Assembly: GCA_014384555.1 (NCBI GenBank)
Contig: JACNFR010000047.1
Location: 1 to 59,149 of the forward strand
Length of the DNA stretch: 59,149 nucleotides
Reading direction: 5' to 3'
Source: Candidatus Nitrosopumilus sp.
GTDB taxonomy: Archaea; Thermoproteota; Nitrososphaeria; Nitrososphaerales; Nitrosopumilaceae
Made by a program: the position numbers and the translations under genes. This document shows positions 16,969-25,885 of the stretch, piece after piece (the first letter of the stretch is position 1; each line of letters begins with the position of its first letter). The notes beneath the pieces are model-generated. The model searched no databases and was not told the origin of the DNA. It saw nothing but the letters and a program-made list of their open reading frames with translations.

Positions 16969-17042
16969 TGCAGTCAGCGGGATTCGAACCCGCGTCACAG
17001 GGTTGGAAACCCCGAATACTAACCAGGCTATACTATGACTGC
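16969..17042 (-). tRNA. tRNA-Gly (anticodon UCC)
   Basis: Full cloverleaf on the minus strand: acceptor GCAGTCA/TGACTGC, D stem GTAT/GTAT, anticodon stem CGGGG/CCCTG with loop TTTCCAA (anticodon TCC), T stem GCGGG/CCCGC with loop TTCGAAT, and discriminator A. The 3' CCA is not encoded and no intron is present. It reads GGA (and possibly GGG) codons. Confidence 0.95.
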
Positions 17043-17064
17043 AATGAAATGCAAATTTTATTTC

Positions 17065-17736
17065 CTACATAAAAATGGTTTTTTCGTACTCATAGAGCAT
17101 TCTAGCAACTACAACATGTCCTTCAAAGGATTCATCACCAACTGAATAGAGATCTGTTATTTTATTTTCAACTGAATTAGAGAAATGTCCCTTTTGGAAT
17201 CCGCCAAGAACAATACAAGCATCATCAGTTATCTCTGTTGCAATTTTTTCATATGTACTCTTTGCACCTTTTGTTGAAAATCCAATTACTTTGGAAGGGT
17301 TAATCTCATCAATTAGTTCAGAAAATGTTTTTTCTTCAATTTTTAATAAAAGATCATCATCTTTTGTTGTAATACTTTTTTCCTGATATAATTTTTCTAT
17401 CACACCTTCAAATCTGTGATATGATTTAGGAATGTGAACATTTTCACCAAATGATATCACTTTGTCATCAAGTGTATGAACAAAAAGCTTCATTTTGTTT
17501 TTAAGATATAATGGAATAGTTGTAGCTTCTAGTATTGAAAAGTGAACTAGATCTGGTCTGCCTCTTTTTAATTCATTTTCAATTCCTTTCATAGCTGCAA
17601 AATGCCATGAATTATCAAGCAAGATTTCTGATGGATGCTTTCCAAGTTTTCTTGCATGTGAAACTATTGATGGATGATATTTTAACTCAGTTGGAACAAG
17701 TTCTAATGAAGATTCAGATAAGATTAAAGAAATCAT
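17065..17736 (-). CDS. nep1: Ribosome biogenesis pseudouridine methyltransferase Nep1 (Emg1)
   Basis: 223-aa SPOUT enzyme that N1-methylates a pseudouridine in small-subunit rRNA. Motifs include LLDNSWHFAAMKG, KRGRPDLVHFSILEA, VHIPKSYHRFEGVIEKLY and the C-terminal knot IVLGGFQKGHFS. It begins 1 base after the stop of the upstream TIM-barrel protein gene (17738) and ends 22 bases before the tRNA, so the stretch may be one transcription unit with rnp4. Confidence 0.94.
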   Translation of the reverse strand: MISLILSESSLELVPTELKYHPSIVSHARKLGKHPSEILLDNSWHFAAMKGIENELKRGRPDLVHFSILEATTIPLYLKNKMKLFVHTLDDKVISFGENVHIPKSYHRFEGVIEKLYQEKSITTKDDDLLLKIEEKTFSELIDEINPSKVIGFSTKGAKSTYEKIATEITDDACIVLGGFQKGHFSNSVENKITDLYSVGDESFEGHVVVARMLYEYEKTIFM

Positions 17737-17737
17737 T

Positions 17738-18856
17738 TTAGTTTATCATCTGAATTTGCTTCTTAAATTCATTCCAACTTGATTTAGGATTACCATCGTT
17801 GTTGATCAACCCAGCACTACAGATGTAGTTGCTTAATCTTTCAGCTACATGTTCACTGCTTCCAAAACCAGAGCCACCAACAATTAGTGTGTCATCTCCT
17901 ATTGTGGGTGCTTCAACTATGCAAGTTCCGTTTGGTCTGTCATACTGCCTATACCAAGTAAAAAATTCTATTTTTGCTTCATTTTCAGTATAGAATTCAA
18001 AAGATTTTTTTAAAAATTCTTTTTGCATGTCTTCGCTTCCTCCAACAAAATCAGATGTACTCCAGCTAATCTCAAAAACTCCTACAGGTTTATCACCTGC
18101 TAAATCAAAAACTTGCTCCAGTTCTTCTTTTGCTTGTGCAGGGGTTTTTACAATATCATTTAGACTATCAACTGGAGAATAAGAAAAAGCAACAAAATCA
18201 CCAATAGACAAATCAGTTACAATGTATCGCAAGTTTTTGTTCAACACCTGATGTAGTGCAAACGAATTTCCTATTTTTACATCAGGATGCTTTTCTTTTA
18301 TTTCATCATAAACTCCATTGAATAGTTCTTTGTACACAGGAATATTTTGCTCATAAAATCTAAATTGCGATTCTGTTTGTCCTCCAAGAATTACTGTATC
18401 TACAATATCATACCTTGACAATATTTCATCAAGTACACTAACTACTCTGTCTTCACCTATAGAATTAAGAGATGGTTTGCCGATCCAATTAGGAAAAGGT
18501 CCAAGTGTTTCGCCATTGATTATAGAAAAGTACAGAGTGACTTTGAGATTATTTTTTTCATTCAACCCCATCAAGATATCTGATTGTTTCCAATCAAATT
18601 CCCCACGTACTGGCTCAACTAAATTCCAAAACAGATAGACATTACTTCTACCAATTTTAGCGTCAGAAGCTTCAGAGTAAGCCTCATCTAATTCTTGTAA
18701 GGTTGTGGATTGATTTGGAGAATTAATTACTAGGCCAATTTTTTCATTTGTTTGTTGAGGAGAAATGATATCAATATCAGAAATGCTCAAAACAAGAATT
18801 GTCATACCAATAATTGCCCCTATGCCTACTATTACGCCTAGGAATTTTTTATCCAT
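17738..18856 (-). CDS. Membrane-anchored TIM-barrel (glycoside-hydrolase-like) protein
   Basis: 372-aa protein with an N-terminal membrane segment (about 6-26) and an extracellular domain that reads like a glycosidase barrel: YLFWNLVEPVRGEFDWKQSD, TLYFSIINGETLGPFPNWIG, VILGGQTESQFRF (possible acid/base), GVFEISWSTSDF (possible nucleophile) and FFTWYRQYDRP near the end. No specific GH family can be assigned. C-terminal Cys residues may form disulfides. It abuts nep1. Confidence 0.75.
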   Translation of the reverse strand: MDKKFLGVIVGIGAIIGMTILVLSISDIDIISPQQTNEKIGLVINSPNQSTTLQELDEAYSEASDAKIGRSNVYLFWNLVEPVRGEFDWKQSDILMGLNEKNNLKVTLYFSIINGETLGPFPNWIGKPSLNSIGEDRVVSVLDEILSRYDIVDTVILGGQTESQFRFYEQNIPVYKELFNGVYDEIKEKHPDVKIGNSFALHQVLNKNLRYIVTDLSIGDFVAFSYSPVDSLNDIVKTPAQAKEELEQVFDLAGDKPVGVFEISWSTSDFVGGSEDMQKEFLKKSFEFYTENEAKIEFFTWYRQYDRPNGTCIVEAPTIGDDTLIVGGSGFGSSEHVAERLSNYICSAGLINNDGNPKSSWNEFKKQIQMIN

Positions 18857-18902
18857 ACAGAATGAAAAATAAAAGAAAGTAAAAGAGTTGTGATTCTGTT
18901 AT

Positions 18903-21554
18903 CTATCCAGAAGTACAACCACTGTATCCACATTCGATGCAGATACTACAACCTTCTACGAAAACTAGATTGTTTTTACATGTAGGACACAATCTGTCTT
19001 CAGAAACTTCTTCAACTTTTGGAGGTTCTAGTTTGATTTCTTCGTCGTGAACTTTTAATGCAAGTGAAGCATTGACTTGAGACTTGATGTATGGATTTGT
19101 TATGTTTTCAGTAACATAAGCAGTCATGTATTCACTTGGTGAAACTTCAAAGATCTTTGTTGCATTTTCACTTGTCATGTGAAGAACTTGTTTATGTCTA
19201 GAGCCGTCACGATAAACAGTCATTCCTTTTAGGCCGATTTCGTGTGCTAATAGATATGCAGATTTTACATCTTCTACTGTTACATCATATGGCATGTTGA
19301 TTGTTTTTGCAATTGCATTTCCAATCCAATCTTGCCATACACCTTGAGCCATAAGATGATCAGCCCAATGAATATCCATTGCTGTAACAAAGACATCTTG
19401 CATCCATTGTGGAATCTCCTCTAGTCCTTTCAATGAACCATAATTGTCTGCAATCTTTTCAAGAATTTCATCAGTGTAGATACCTTCTTCTTTTAGGGCT
19501 TCTTCGAGAATCTTGTTTGTATAGAAGAATCTTCCAACAGTAACTCTCTTCTCAAACACTAGAGCAAATGCAGGTTCCATTCCGTTTGAACAGTCTGCAA
19601 TCATAGATAGTGTTCCAGTTGGTGCTACTGTAGTAGTCAAGACATTTCTAATACCATGTTTTTGGATTTTCTCAATGAGTGGATCCCATTCATAGGAGTG
19701 AGAATCTTTTGATTTCTCATAGTAACCTGAGACTGGAATCTTTCCTTCTGGAAATTCTGTCTTTGAACAAAGTGGGAATTCGCCACGAGCATTAGCAAGT
19801 GCGACACTTTCTTCCATTGAATAGTATGTTAGGGCTTCAGATAGTTTTGATTGTAGTTCATAGCCTTCTTTAGAGTTGTATGGGATTTTGAGTCTGTATA
19901 ACAGATCAGCTACTCCCATTACTCCTAGTCCAATTCGTCTAGACTCTTTTGAGGCTACATCGATTTCTGGAACTGGATATTTATTTACATCAATGATGTT
20001 ATCCAAAAATCTCGTTGTCTTTCTGATTATCTCTTCATATCCTTGCCAATCAAATTCATAAGATCCATCGGCTTGTCTTTTTGCAAGATTTACCAAGTTG
20101 ATAGAACCCAAGTTGCATGATTCGTATGGATAGAGACTTTGTTCACCACATGGATTTGTTGCTCTTAGTGGTGCTTGTCTTGCTTTGGCAAATACATTGT
20201 ACTTGTTAATTTGATCAAAGAAGATCAAACCAGGTTCTGCGCTTTTCCATGCAGATAATGCAATGAGATCAATTAGTTGATGTGCATTGATTTCTTTTAC
20301 TGGTTTTCTATCACGTGGACTACGTAAGACATAGTTGCCATCAGTTGTGTTTACAAGTGCATGCCAAAAGTCTTCCCAGATACCAACACTTACGTTAAAG
20401 TTTTCTAAAACTCCAGGCTCTGTTTTGTTTGTGATGAATTTTTCAACATCAGGATGCCATGTTTCAATGATTCCCATGTTTGCACCACGTCTTTTGCCAC
20501 CTTGTTTTACAACTTCAGTGACAGTGTTGATAATATTCATGAAAGATACAGGACCTGATGCAACACCAGAGGTTGATGCAACAATATCACCTTCTTCACG
20601 AAGATCAGAGTAATTAATTCCAACTCCACCGCCAGACTTGAAGATTAATGCTGCATCGGAAGTTGATTTCATGATTTCTTCCATGCCATCATTCATTCCA
20701 AGTACAAAGCATGCTGAGAGCTGTCCTAGTCTTCCACCTGCATTCATCATTGTTGGTGAATTTGGTAGAAAGTCTTGTCCAGTCATCATTGTGAAATATT
20801 CAGTAATTTTATCTGAATAACTCTCAAGCTTCTTTTCTGCTAGTAGTGTCAAAAGATCTTTGAAACTTACTTTCATCTGACCTTTATTTGCAAGGGTCAC
20901 ATAGTGATTGATTAAAGATCTAAAATGCCATTTGTTGAAGAAATAATCTCCGACTTTGAATTTATAATCAAAGGCATCTAGTTTTTCAAGATAAGATTTT
21001 GCTTCATCAGTATCCTGTTTGTTATGTCCTGATTTGTCAAATATTTGTGAATCATATAACATATCACCAATTCCGACTAGAATTGCGACTCGCTCAAACA
21101 TTTGAGTTGGAGATTCAATAATCTCACTTTTGGAATTTCTGAAAAGGTATCTTGAGGCTAGAACTCTTAAGCAGTTCAAATCAAATTTCTTGGAAACTGG
21201 ATCAAGGGCCTTTAGATTTAAAACCTTCATTTTTTCGTCTCGTAATTTTCTTCTCTCGTGTCTGTAGACGATGTACGCTTTTGCGATATCGCTATTGCCG
21301 CTATCGATTAAAGTTGACTCTACAATATCTTGAATATCTTCAACTGTAGGTGATCTAGAGCGGGTAAAGCCCTGCTCCAATAACTTGTTAACTACATCCT
21401 CTGCTAGTTTGTCGGCAACGCCACGGTCGGCTTTAGAGGTGGCTGCCAATGCCCGATAAATGGCATTTGAAATTTTATCTTTATTGAAAGCCGTAACTAC
21501 GCCACTGCGCTTACGGATCTCACTGATCGTATTTTCTATTTGTGAATTGTCCAT
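18903..21554 (-). CDS. nrdJ: Adenosylcobalamin-dependent (class II) ribonucleotide reductase
   Basis: 883-aa enzyme that makes deoxyribonucleotides using B12. An N-terminal ATP-cone (about 15-100, VVTAFNKDKISNAIYRALAA) gives allosteric control. The core shows GGGVGINYSDLREEGD, NPCGEQSLYPYESCNLGSIN and APTGTLSMIADCSNGMEP. The C-terminus carries redox/zinc cysteines CPTCKNN...CIECGYSGCTSG. The ATG is preceded by GGGGAG at a good ribosome-binding distance. The gene upstream on the same strand is an NrdD-like protein with an HTH, a likely regulator. B12 dependence suits the cobalamin synthesis known in ammonia-oxidising archaea. Confidence 0.95.
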   Translation of the reverse strand: MDNSQIENTISEIRKRSGVVTAFNKDKISNAIYRALAATSKADRGVADKLAEDVVNKLLEQGFTRSRSPTVEDIQDIVESTLIDSGNSDIAKAYIVYRHERRKLRDEKMKVLNLKALDPVSKKFDLNCLRVLASRYLFRNSKSEIIESPTQMFERVAILVGIGDMLYDSQIFDKSGHNKQDTDEAKSYLEKLDAFDYKFKVGDYFFNKWHFRSLINHYVTLANKGQMKVSFKDLLTLLAEKKLESYSDKITEYFTMMTGQDFLPNSPTMMNAGGRLGQLSACFVLGMNDGMEEIMKSTSDAALIFKSGGGVGINYSDLREEGDIVASTSGVASGPVSFMNIINTVTEVVKQGGKRRGANMGIIETWHPDVEKFITNKTEPGVLENFNVSVGIWEDFWHALVNTTDGNYVLRSPRDRKPVKEINAHQLIDLIALSAWKSAEPGLIFFDQINKYNVFAKARQAPLRATNPCGEQSLYPYESCNLGSINLVNLAKRQADGSYEFDWQGYEEIIRKTTRFLDNIIDVNKYPVPEIDVASKESRRIGLGVMGVADLLYRLKIPYNSKEGYELQSKLSEALTYYSMEESVALANARGEFPLCSKTEFPEGKIPVSGYYEKSKDSHSYEWDPLIEKIQKHGIRNVLTTTVAPTGTLSMIADCSNGMEPAFALVFEKRVTVGRFFYTNKILEEALKEEGIYTDEILEKIADNYGSLKGLEEIPQWMQDVFVTAMDIHWADHLMAQGVWQDWIGNAIAKTINMPYDVTVEDVKSAYLLAHEIGLKGMTVYRDGSRHKQVLHMTSENATKIFEVSPSEYMTAYVTENITNPYIKSQVNASLALKVHDEEIKLEPPKVEEVSEDRLCPTCKNNLVFVEGCSICIECGYSGCTSG

Positions 21555-21564
21555 TATAATCTCC

Positions 21565-21656
21565 CCGCTAAGGTTAGAAATAATATGGATATAACTTGTG
21601 TGCTCGAAAAATTTTGATCTTGCTCCGCTATTAGGTCAATATTTTTAACACCGCTA
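21565..21656 (-). promoter_or_regulatory. nrdJ upstream region with three TAGCGG repeats
   Basis: On the minus strand TAGCGG occurs at 21651-21656, 21625-21630 and 21565-21570. The first two are 26 bases apart and bracket a TATA-like TTAAAAATATT. The third overlaps the nrdJ ribosome-binding site (TAGCGGGGAG). The hexamer is rare in such AT-rich DNA, so the cluster looks like an operator set. The rest of the 21555-21768 gap holds several TGATC motifs but no gene. Confidence 0.45.
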
Positions 21657-21768
21657 CTATGAACATCATACTGGCATAACATTCATGACAGTTGACGATG
21701 ATCGCAACATCTGAAACTGATCAAAAAAATTTAGAAAATGATCGGAACTAGTTTATCATTTACGATTT

Positions 21769-23961
21769 TCAGACAACGTAAGGTGACTTGCACTTTGGAC
21801 ACTTGTCATCAAACTGTTCATCTTTGAAACCACACTCACCACAAATTGAAGTGTGTCTTACAAGTTTGAAAGAAGGTGTAAGTTCTGAGGTTTTCTCTAT
21901 TGATTTTTTGATATCCTCAACCTTTGCATTTTTATCAATATCTAATGTGACTAGTAATCCACCGTTGAGTAATTTTGAGAGTTTGTTACACTCTAAGATA
22001 GGCTCACTTTTGAGAGTATAATTAGAAACTTCTGATGCTTTGATCACTACGCCTTGAGAATAGAAATCAGCATCCATTGAATTTAGAGTGGAATTTTTGC
22101 CATATTTTTCACCGTCAAGTGTTGCAAATCTCACAGAACCTTCAGTTTCAGTCATGGAAATGGCTACTGTGTCGCCTAATTCTTTACCTTTTTTGGCACC
22201 CACATCAACTGCAGTTTCAATGACTTTGTGAAGGATATCTCGTCCTTCCTTGTTATCTTGGAATCCAAGTATGTTAAAGACGGATTCTTTGAGTCCTACC
22301 AAATTTACAACTAAAGATACGGAGCTTCTTTGCATGTATTGGGTATTTTTTGCAAGGATTGGATTTAGTCCTCTTCGTGTAAGATCAGAGATTTCTTTCT
22401 TTCTTAGTGCCATAGAAGCTAAAGCTGGTTTCATTAGCAAAGCAAGTCTTGCTCTAAAATAAGTTTCATCTTTGTTTGATTCAAATGCTAATCTTGGAAG
22501 ATTGATTGAGACAGATTGTAAAGTAATTGAAAGTGGACCAGAAGCTTTTGTGGATCCATTTGTAATTCCATAACTTGATGTTTGGCCTTTAGCAAACATT
22601 ACTTTTCCACCAATGGAAAGAATTTCTGCCACTGCTTGTGAAACATCAGATACTTTTCCTTTTTCAGAATCAATGATTAATCCAATTTTTGGAATTGGTG
22701 TAATCTTGACATAATTTTTGTATGCATTTATAATCGAAGTAATTATTTTTGTATCAGTTCCTAATTGTAAACGAATTGAAATGTTAGTGCTAGTTTTATT
22801 ATATTTTGAAGTTGTTGATGCAGTTGCAAATGCATCAGTTAACTTTAGTTCAAGTTCTGGAAGTGACTTCGAGTGTTTTGTAAATAATGAAACAAATCCA
22901 TCAAGTACAATTTCTTGTGAAGCTTCTTTGGAAAGAAGAGCAATGACTACAGATAGTGAACTTGTAATTTCATCAAGTTGTTTTGATGCAGGAATCCTTG
23001 ATACATTAAGATATTTTCCACCAAGATCAACTCCATCTTCAATTAATTCTTTAATGTTTACAAAGATTGTATCAGGAATCATTGACCATATTCCAGGATT
23101 AGAAATATGCAAGTCACCAGAAAGATGAGAGTCTGCTACATCTTTTGGTAAAACGTTTGTAAGAAGATGTTCTGCAAATACTCTCTGTCCAGTGTTAAAC
23201 AAGAGTCCCTCAGCGCCATTATCTACATCATCTAAATTAGAAATCATCTCTTGAACATCATAAACAGGCAAACCTAGGCGTGCGAGTTTGTTCCTATATT
23301 CTTCATGTCCGTGCTCAAGCAGGACAGAATTAACCATTTCACGAATTAGTGCACCTGTAAGATATGTAGTCTGATATTTGTAAATTCTATTTTCAACTTC
23401 TTCAGTAATTTTTTGTGCTAGTTCTAATGGAAGGCTTCCTTCACGGACAAGAGATTGAATAATTTTATGAGAATTGAATTCCTCAATAGATTCAGAGGAT
23501 GTTCTAACATACATTTTTCCACTTTCAATTATTGATCTTTCTTCAATTTGTCTTGCCAAACTTAGAACAAGTTTTCCAAGATTTGTAATGGTGTAACGTC
23601 TTTCAGATTTATTTAATGCAACAAGTGATTGTCTAAGTAATTTTCTCAAGTGATATGCAAATTTACCACTTTCTTTTTTTGATTTGAACCCTGCAAGGGA
23701 TTTTAATTCTGAATAAGTCAATGGGCCTTTAGAATTTAGGATTCTAAGAATATCAATTCTATTTGGACTGGCCATTACAGAAAAGATCATTCTGACACGT
23801 TTTGAAGTAGATTGTAAGATTCCACCTCGTTTTGGATCTGAATCATCATCCATATCAGAGTCTAAATCTGCATCTAGATCTGAATCATCAATATCGGTAT
23901 CCAAATCTGCACCTAAGTCAGGATCAATATCTAATTCTAATTCCTCTTTGCTTAGTTTCAA
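21769..23961 (-). CDS. HTH + ATP-cone + NrdD-like protein without glycyl-radical tail (putative dNTP-responsive regulator)
   Basis: 730-aa protein in four parts: an Asp-rich leader (about 1-45), an ArsR-type winged helix (about 52-125, MASPNRIDILRILNSKG), an ATP-cone (about 150-235), and a body resembling anaerobic ribonucleotide reductase NrdD (KDVADSHLSGDLHISNPGIW). It ends in a CGECG...CPKCK zinc site. NrdD needs a C-terminal glycyl-radical loop after that site; here the chain stops at once, so reductase activity is unlikely. The start is TTG with GAGG 6 bases before it. It lies just upstream of nrdJ on the same strand. A nucleotide-sensing repressor is my inference. Confidence 0.82.
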   Translation of the reverse strand: MKLSKEELELDIDPDLGADLDTDIDDSDLDADLDSDMDDDSDPKRGGILQSTSKRVRMIFSVMASPNRIDILRILNSKGPLTYSELKSLAGFKSKKESGKFAYHLRKLLRQSLVALNKSERRYTITNLGKLVLSLARQIEERSIIESGKMYVRTSSESIEEFNSHKIIQSLVREGSLPLELAQKITEEVENRIYKYQTTYLTGALIREMVNSVLLEHGHEEYRNKLARLGLPVYDVQEMISNLDDVDNGAEGLLFNTGQRVFAEHLLTNVLPKDVADSHLSGDLHISNPGIWSMIPDTIFVNIKELIEDGVDLGGKYLNVSRIPASKQLDEITSSLSVVIALLSKEASQEIVLDGFVSLFTKHSKSLPELELKLTDAFATASTTSKYNKTSTNISIRLQLGTDTKIITSIINAYKNYVKITPIPKIGLIIDSEKGKVSDVSQAVAEILSIGGKVMFAKGQTSSYGITNGSTKASGPLSITLQSVSINLPRLAFESNKDETYFRARLALLMKPALASMALRKKEISDLTRRGLNPILAKNTQYMQRSSVSLVVNLVGLKESVFNILGFQDNKEGRDILHKVIETAVDVGAKKGKELGDTVAISMTETEGSVRFATLDGEKYGKNSTLNSMDADFYSQGVVIKASEVSNYTLKSEPILECNKLSKLLNGGLLVTLDIDKNAKVEDIKKSIEKTSELTPSFKLVRHTSICGECGFKDEQFDDKCPKCKSPYVV

Positions 23962-24075
23962 TATTGCCTCTATAGTTAAGGAGTAAATAAGACTTGTGAC
24001 TAGATTACAAGATCATATTTTAGATCATATTTCTTAAAAATATAAAAAAAGATCTTTATTGAAGATCAATTTGTA

Positions 24076-24237
24076 TTAATTTTCTTGAACATCAAGGGAA
24101 AATTCAGACGTTGAAAGTCTCTGTCCACATGATGGACACTTTCCGTTTGTTGGATTAAGTACATCTTTTAGAGATTTTAGCATCTTCATGTTTGTGATCT
24201 TTTCTCCGCATTTACCACATGTAATTTCTACTGACAT
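24076..24237 (-). CDS. 53-aa zinc-ribbon microprotein
   Basis: Short frame starting MSVEITCGKCGEKITNMKML, with CxxC near residue 7 and a second CxxC (KCPSCGQR) near 34-37, enough for one zinc ribbon. It has no recognised family and stands alone between the HTH-NrdD gene and the DUF35 gene. The paired CxxC spacing and sensible composition support it being real. Confidence 0.65.
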   Translation of the reverse strand: MSVEITCGKCGEKITNMKMLKSLKDVLNPTNGKCPSCGQRLSTSEFSLDVQEN

Positions 24238-24307
24238 GGATATGATAAAGTATGTAAAATAATTAAGAAACGATTTTGATTTTTATTAATAATTCAAGCA
24301 AATTATT

Positions 24308-24673
24308 TTACTGTTTTTCAATGAGGATTCCGCGTTCATCAAAACCACCAATTTTGGCCCTTGTCCCAACAGGAAGATCATCAGGAGTGGCAATATTTGG
24401 CATAAATCCAGAAATTCTCAAATCTGTATTATCTACTTGCATAACAACAAAGGCATATGGAGTGTATTTTTCAAAGCCTGCAGGGGCTACAGTGATAATA
24501 GTATAAGTGGCAACTGAGCCTACGCCATCCAAAACAGTGTCCTCAAATCCCTTGCTACCACATTTTAGACAATAATATGCAGTAGACAAATGAAGAAATC
24601 CACAATCAGTACATTTGTGAGTTAAGAGTTTGCCTTGTTTGGCATATTCAATAAGTTGTTCTTCAATAGTCAT
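24308..24673 (-). CDS. DUF35 zinc-ribbon/OB-fold protein, thiolase partner
   Basis: 121-aa protein starting MTIEEQLIEYAKQGKLLTHK. It has a rubredoxin-like zinc ribbon (CTDCGF...CLKCGSKG) then an OB-fold (GVGSVATYTIITVAPAGFEK). Such proteins form complexes with thiolases or HMG-CoA synthase in archaea and help channel CoA thioesters. A longer frame starts inside the thiolase gene; the ATG at 24673 directly follows the thiolase stop and fits the family, so I use it. Confidence 0.88.
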   Translation of the reverse strand: MTIEEQLIEYAKQGKLLTHKCTDCGFLHLSTAYYCLKCGSKGFEDTVLDGVGSVATYTIITVAPAGFEKYTPYAFVVMQVDNTDLRISGFMPNIATPDDLPVGTRAKIGGFDERGILIEKQ

Positions 24674-24674
24674 G

Positions 24675-25838
24675 TTATACACTTTGGAATACGTGAACAG
24701 CACAACTTGCACCAGTTGCACCAAAGTTATGGGTTAAACCAATTTTTGCATTTTTAACAGTTCTTTCACCAGCTCTTCCAGTTAGTTGATCAAATACTTC
24801 TACCACTTGTCCAACACCTGTTGCTCCAATTGGATGTCCTTTTGATTTAAGACCACCTGAAGGATTAATTGAAATATCAGAATTTAAGCTTGTTCTGCCT
24901 TCACGAACAGCTTGAACACCTTGTCCTTTATCAAAGAATCCCAAGTCTTCAGTATCAACTACTTCTGCAATTGTAAAGCAATCATGTCCTTCTGCAAAGT
25001 CAATATCTTTTGCAGTGATACCTGCCATTTTGTATGCATCTGCTGCTGCAAGTTTTGTACTAGGAATTGTTGTCATGTGTTCACGTCCTTGCAATGCAGC
25101 TGGTGAACCGCCTCTACCAGAACCAGTAACTTCAATGTAATCGCCACCATGTGCTTTTGCAAACTTTTCAGAACAAAGGATAACAGAACTTGCACCATCA
25201 GAGAATGGACAGCAATCATAAAGTTTTAGCGGACTTGCAACTACTGCTGAATTCATTACATCATCAACTGTAATTTTCTTTTGCATGTGAGCTTTTGGAT
25301 TAAGAAAACCATTATTGTGATTCTTTACTGCAACTGCTGCAAAATCTTCTTCAGTTGCATCAAACTCTGTCAAGTAAGCTCTTGCCATAGATGCAAACAA
25401 TCCTGGAAATGATGCACCTGCTTGACCTTCATAGAAAAAGTCAGAACAATATGCAAAGTAAGTTGTAGTCCATTCAGTTCCGGTGTGAGTTACTTTTTCA
25501 ACACCGGTAACAACAAGACAGTCATAAAATCCGGCTGCAACATTGGCATATGCTTCTCTAAATGATACAGAGCCACTGCCACATGCAGATTCTATTGTTA
25601 ATGATGGTTTATCGGGAATTCCTAATCTACTCATTAAGACAGGGCCAAGATGAACTTGTTTATCAGCTACGCCGAAGACGTTTGAGATGTAAGATGCTTG
25701 TATCTCTTTTGGGGAAATTCCTGCACTCTCTATGGCTGAAACTGATGCCTGAGTAGTAATATCTGCAATACTTTCACTTAATTTTCCATATTTGGTGCTA
25801 CCAGCGCCAAGAACACAAACCTTTTCCACAAATGTCAC
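24675..25838 (-). CDS. Acetyl-CoA C-acetyltransferase-type thiolase
   Basis: 387-aa archaeal thiolase (SCP2-like branch). The nucleophile is Cys86 (ESACGSGSVSF); the C-terminal catalytic region has SGGLKSKGHPIGATG with the active His, and a late Cys (FGATGASCAVHVF). It forms a two-gene unit with the DUF35 partner. In ammonia-oxidising archaea a thiolase of this kind splits acetoacetyl-CoA at the end of the hydroxypropionate/hydroxybutyrate cycle, while the same complex can also feed mevalonate synthesis. Either direction fits the sequence. Confidence 0.92.
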   Translation of the reverse strand: MTFVEKVCVLGAGSTKYGKLSESIADITTQASVSAIESAGISPKEIQASYISNVFGVADKQVHLGPVLMSRLGIPDKPSLTIESACGSGSVSFREAYANVAAGFYDCLVVTGVEKVTHTGTEWTTTYFAYCSDFFYEGQAGASFPGLFASMARAYLTEFDATEEDFAAVAVKNHNNGFLNPKAHMQKKITVDDVMNSAVVASPLKLYDCCPFSDGASSVILCSEKFAKAHGGDYIEVTGSGRGGSPAALQGREHMTTIPSTKLAAADAYKMAGITAKDIDFAEGHDCFTIAEVVDTEDLGFFDKGQGVQAVREGRTSLNSDISINPSGGLKSKGHPIGATGVGQVVEVFDQLTGRAGERTVKNAKIGLTHNFGATGASCAVHVFQSV

Positions 25839-25885
25839 TGACCCATTTCCCTATAAAAATTGTTTTAGTAAATTCATCATAGAAA

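Noticed and set aside
16918-16998. N-terminal extension of the Rpp21 frame to an ATG at 16998
   Set aside because: It overlaps the tRNA-Gly gene by about 30 bases and adds sequence unlike the family; the GTG at 16917 gives the expected N-terminus and an AGGA site.
21555-21768. Cobalamin riboswitch before the B12-dependent reductase
   Set aside because: No B12-box-like sequence or conserved core was seen, and such riboswitches are not expected in archaea.
21769-23961. Functional anaerobic ribonucleotide reductase (NrdD)
   Set aside because: The chain ends at the zinc site without a glycyl-radical loop, and no NrdG activase gene is nearby.
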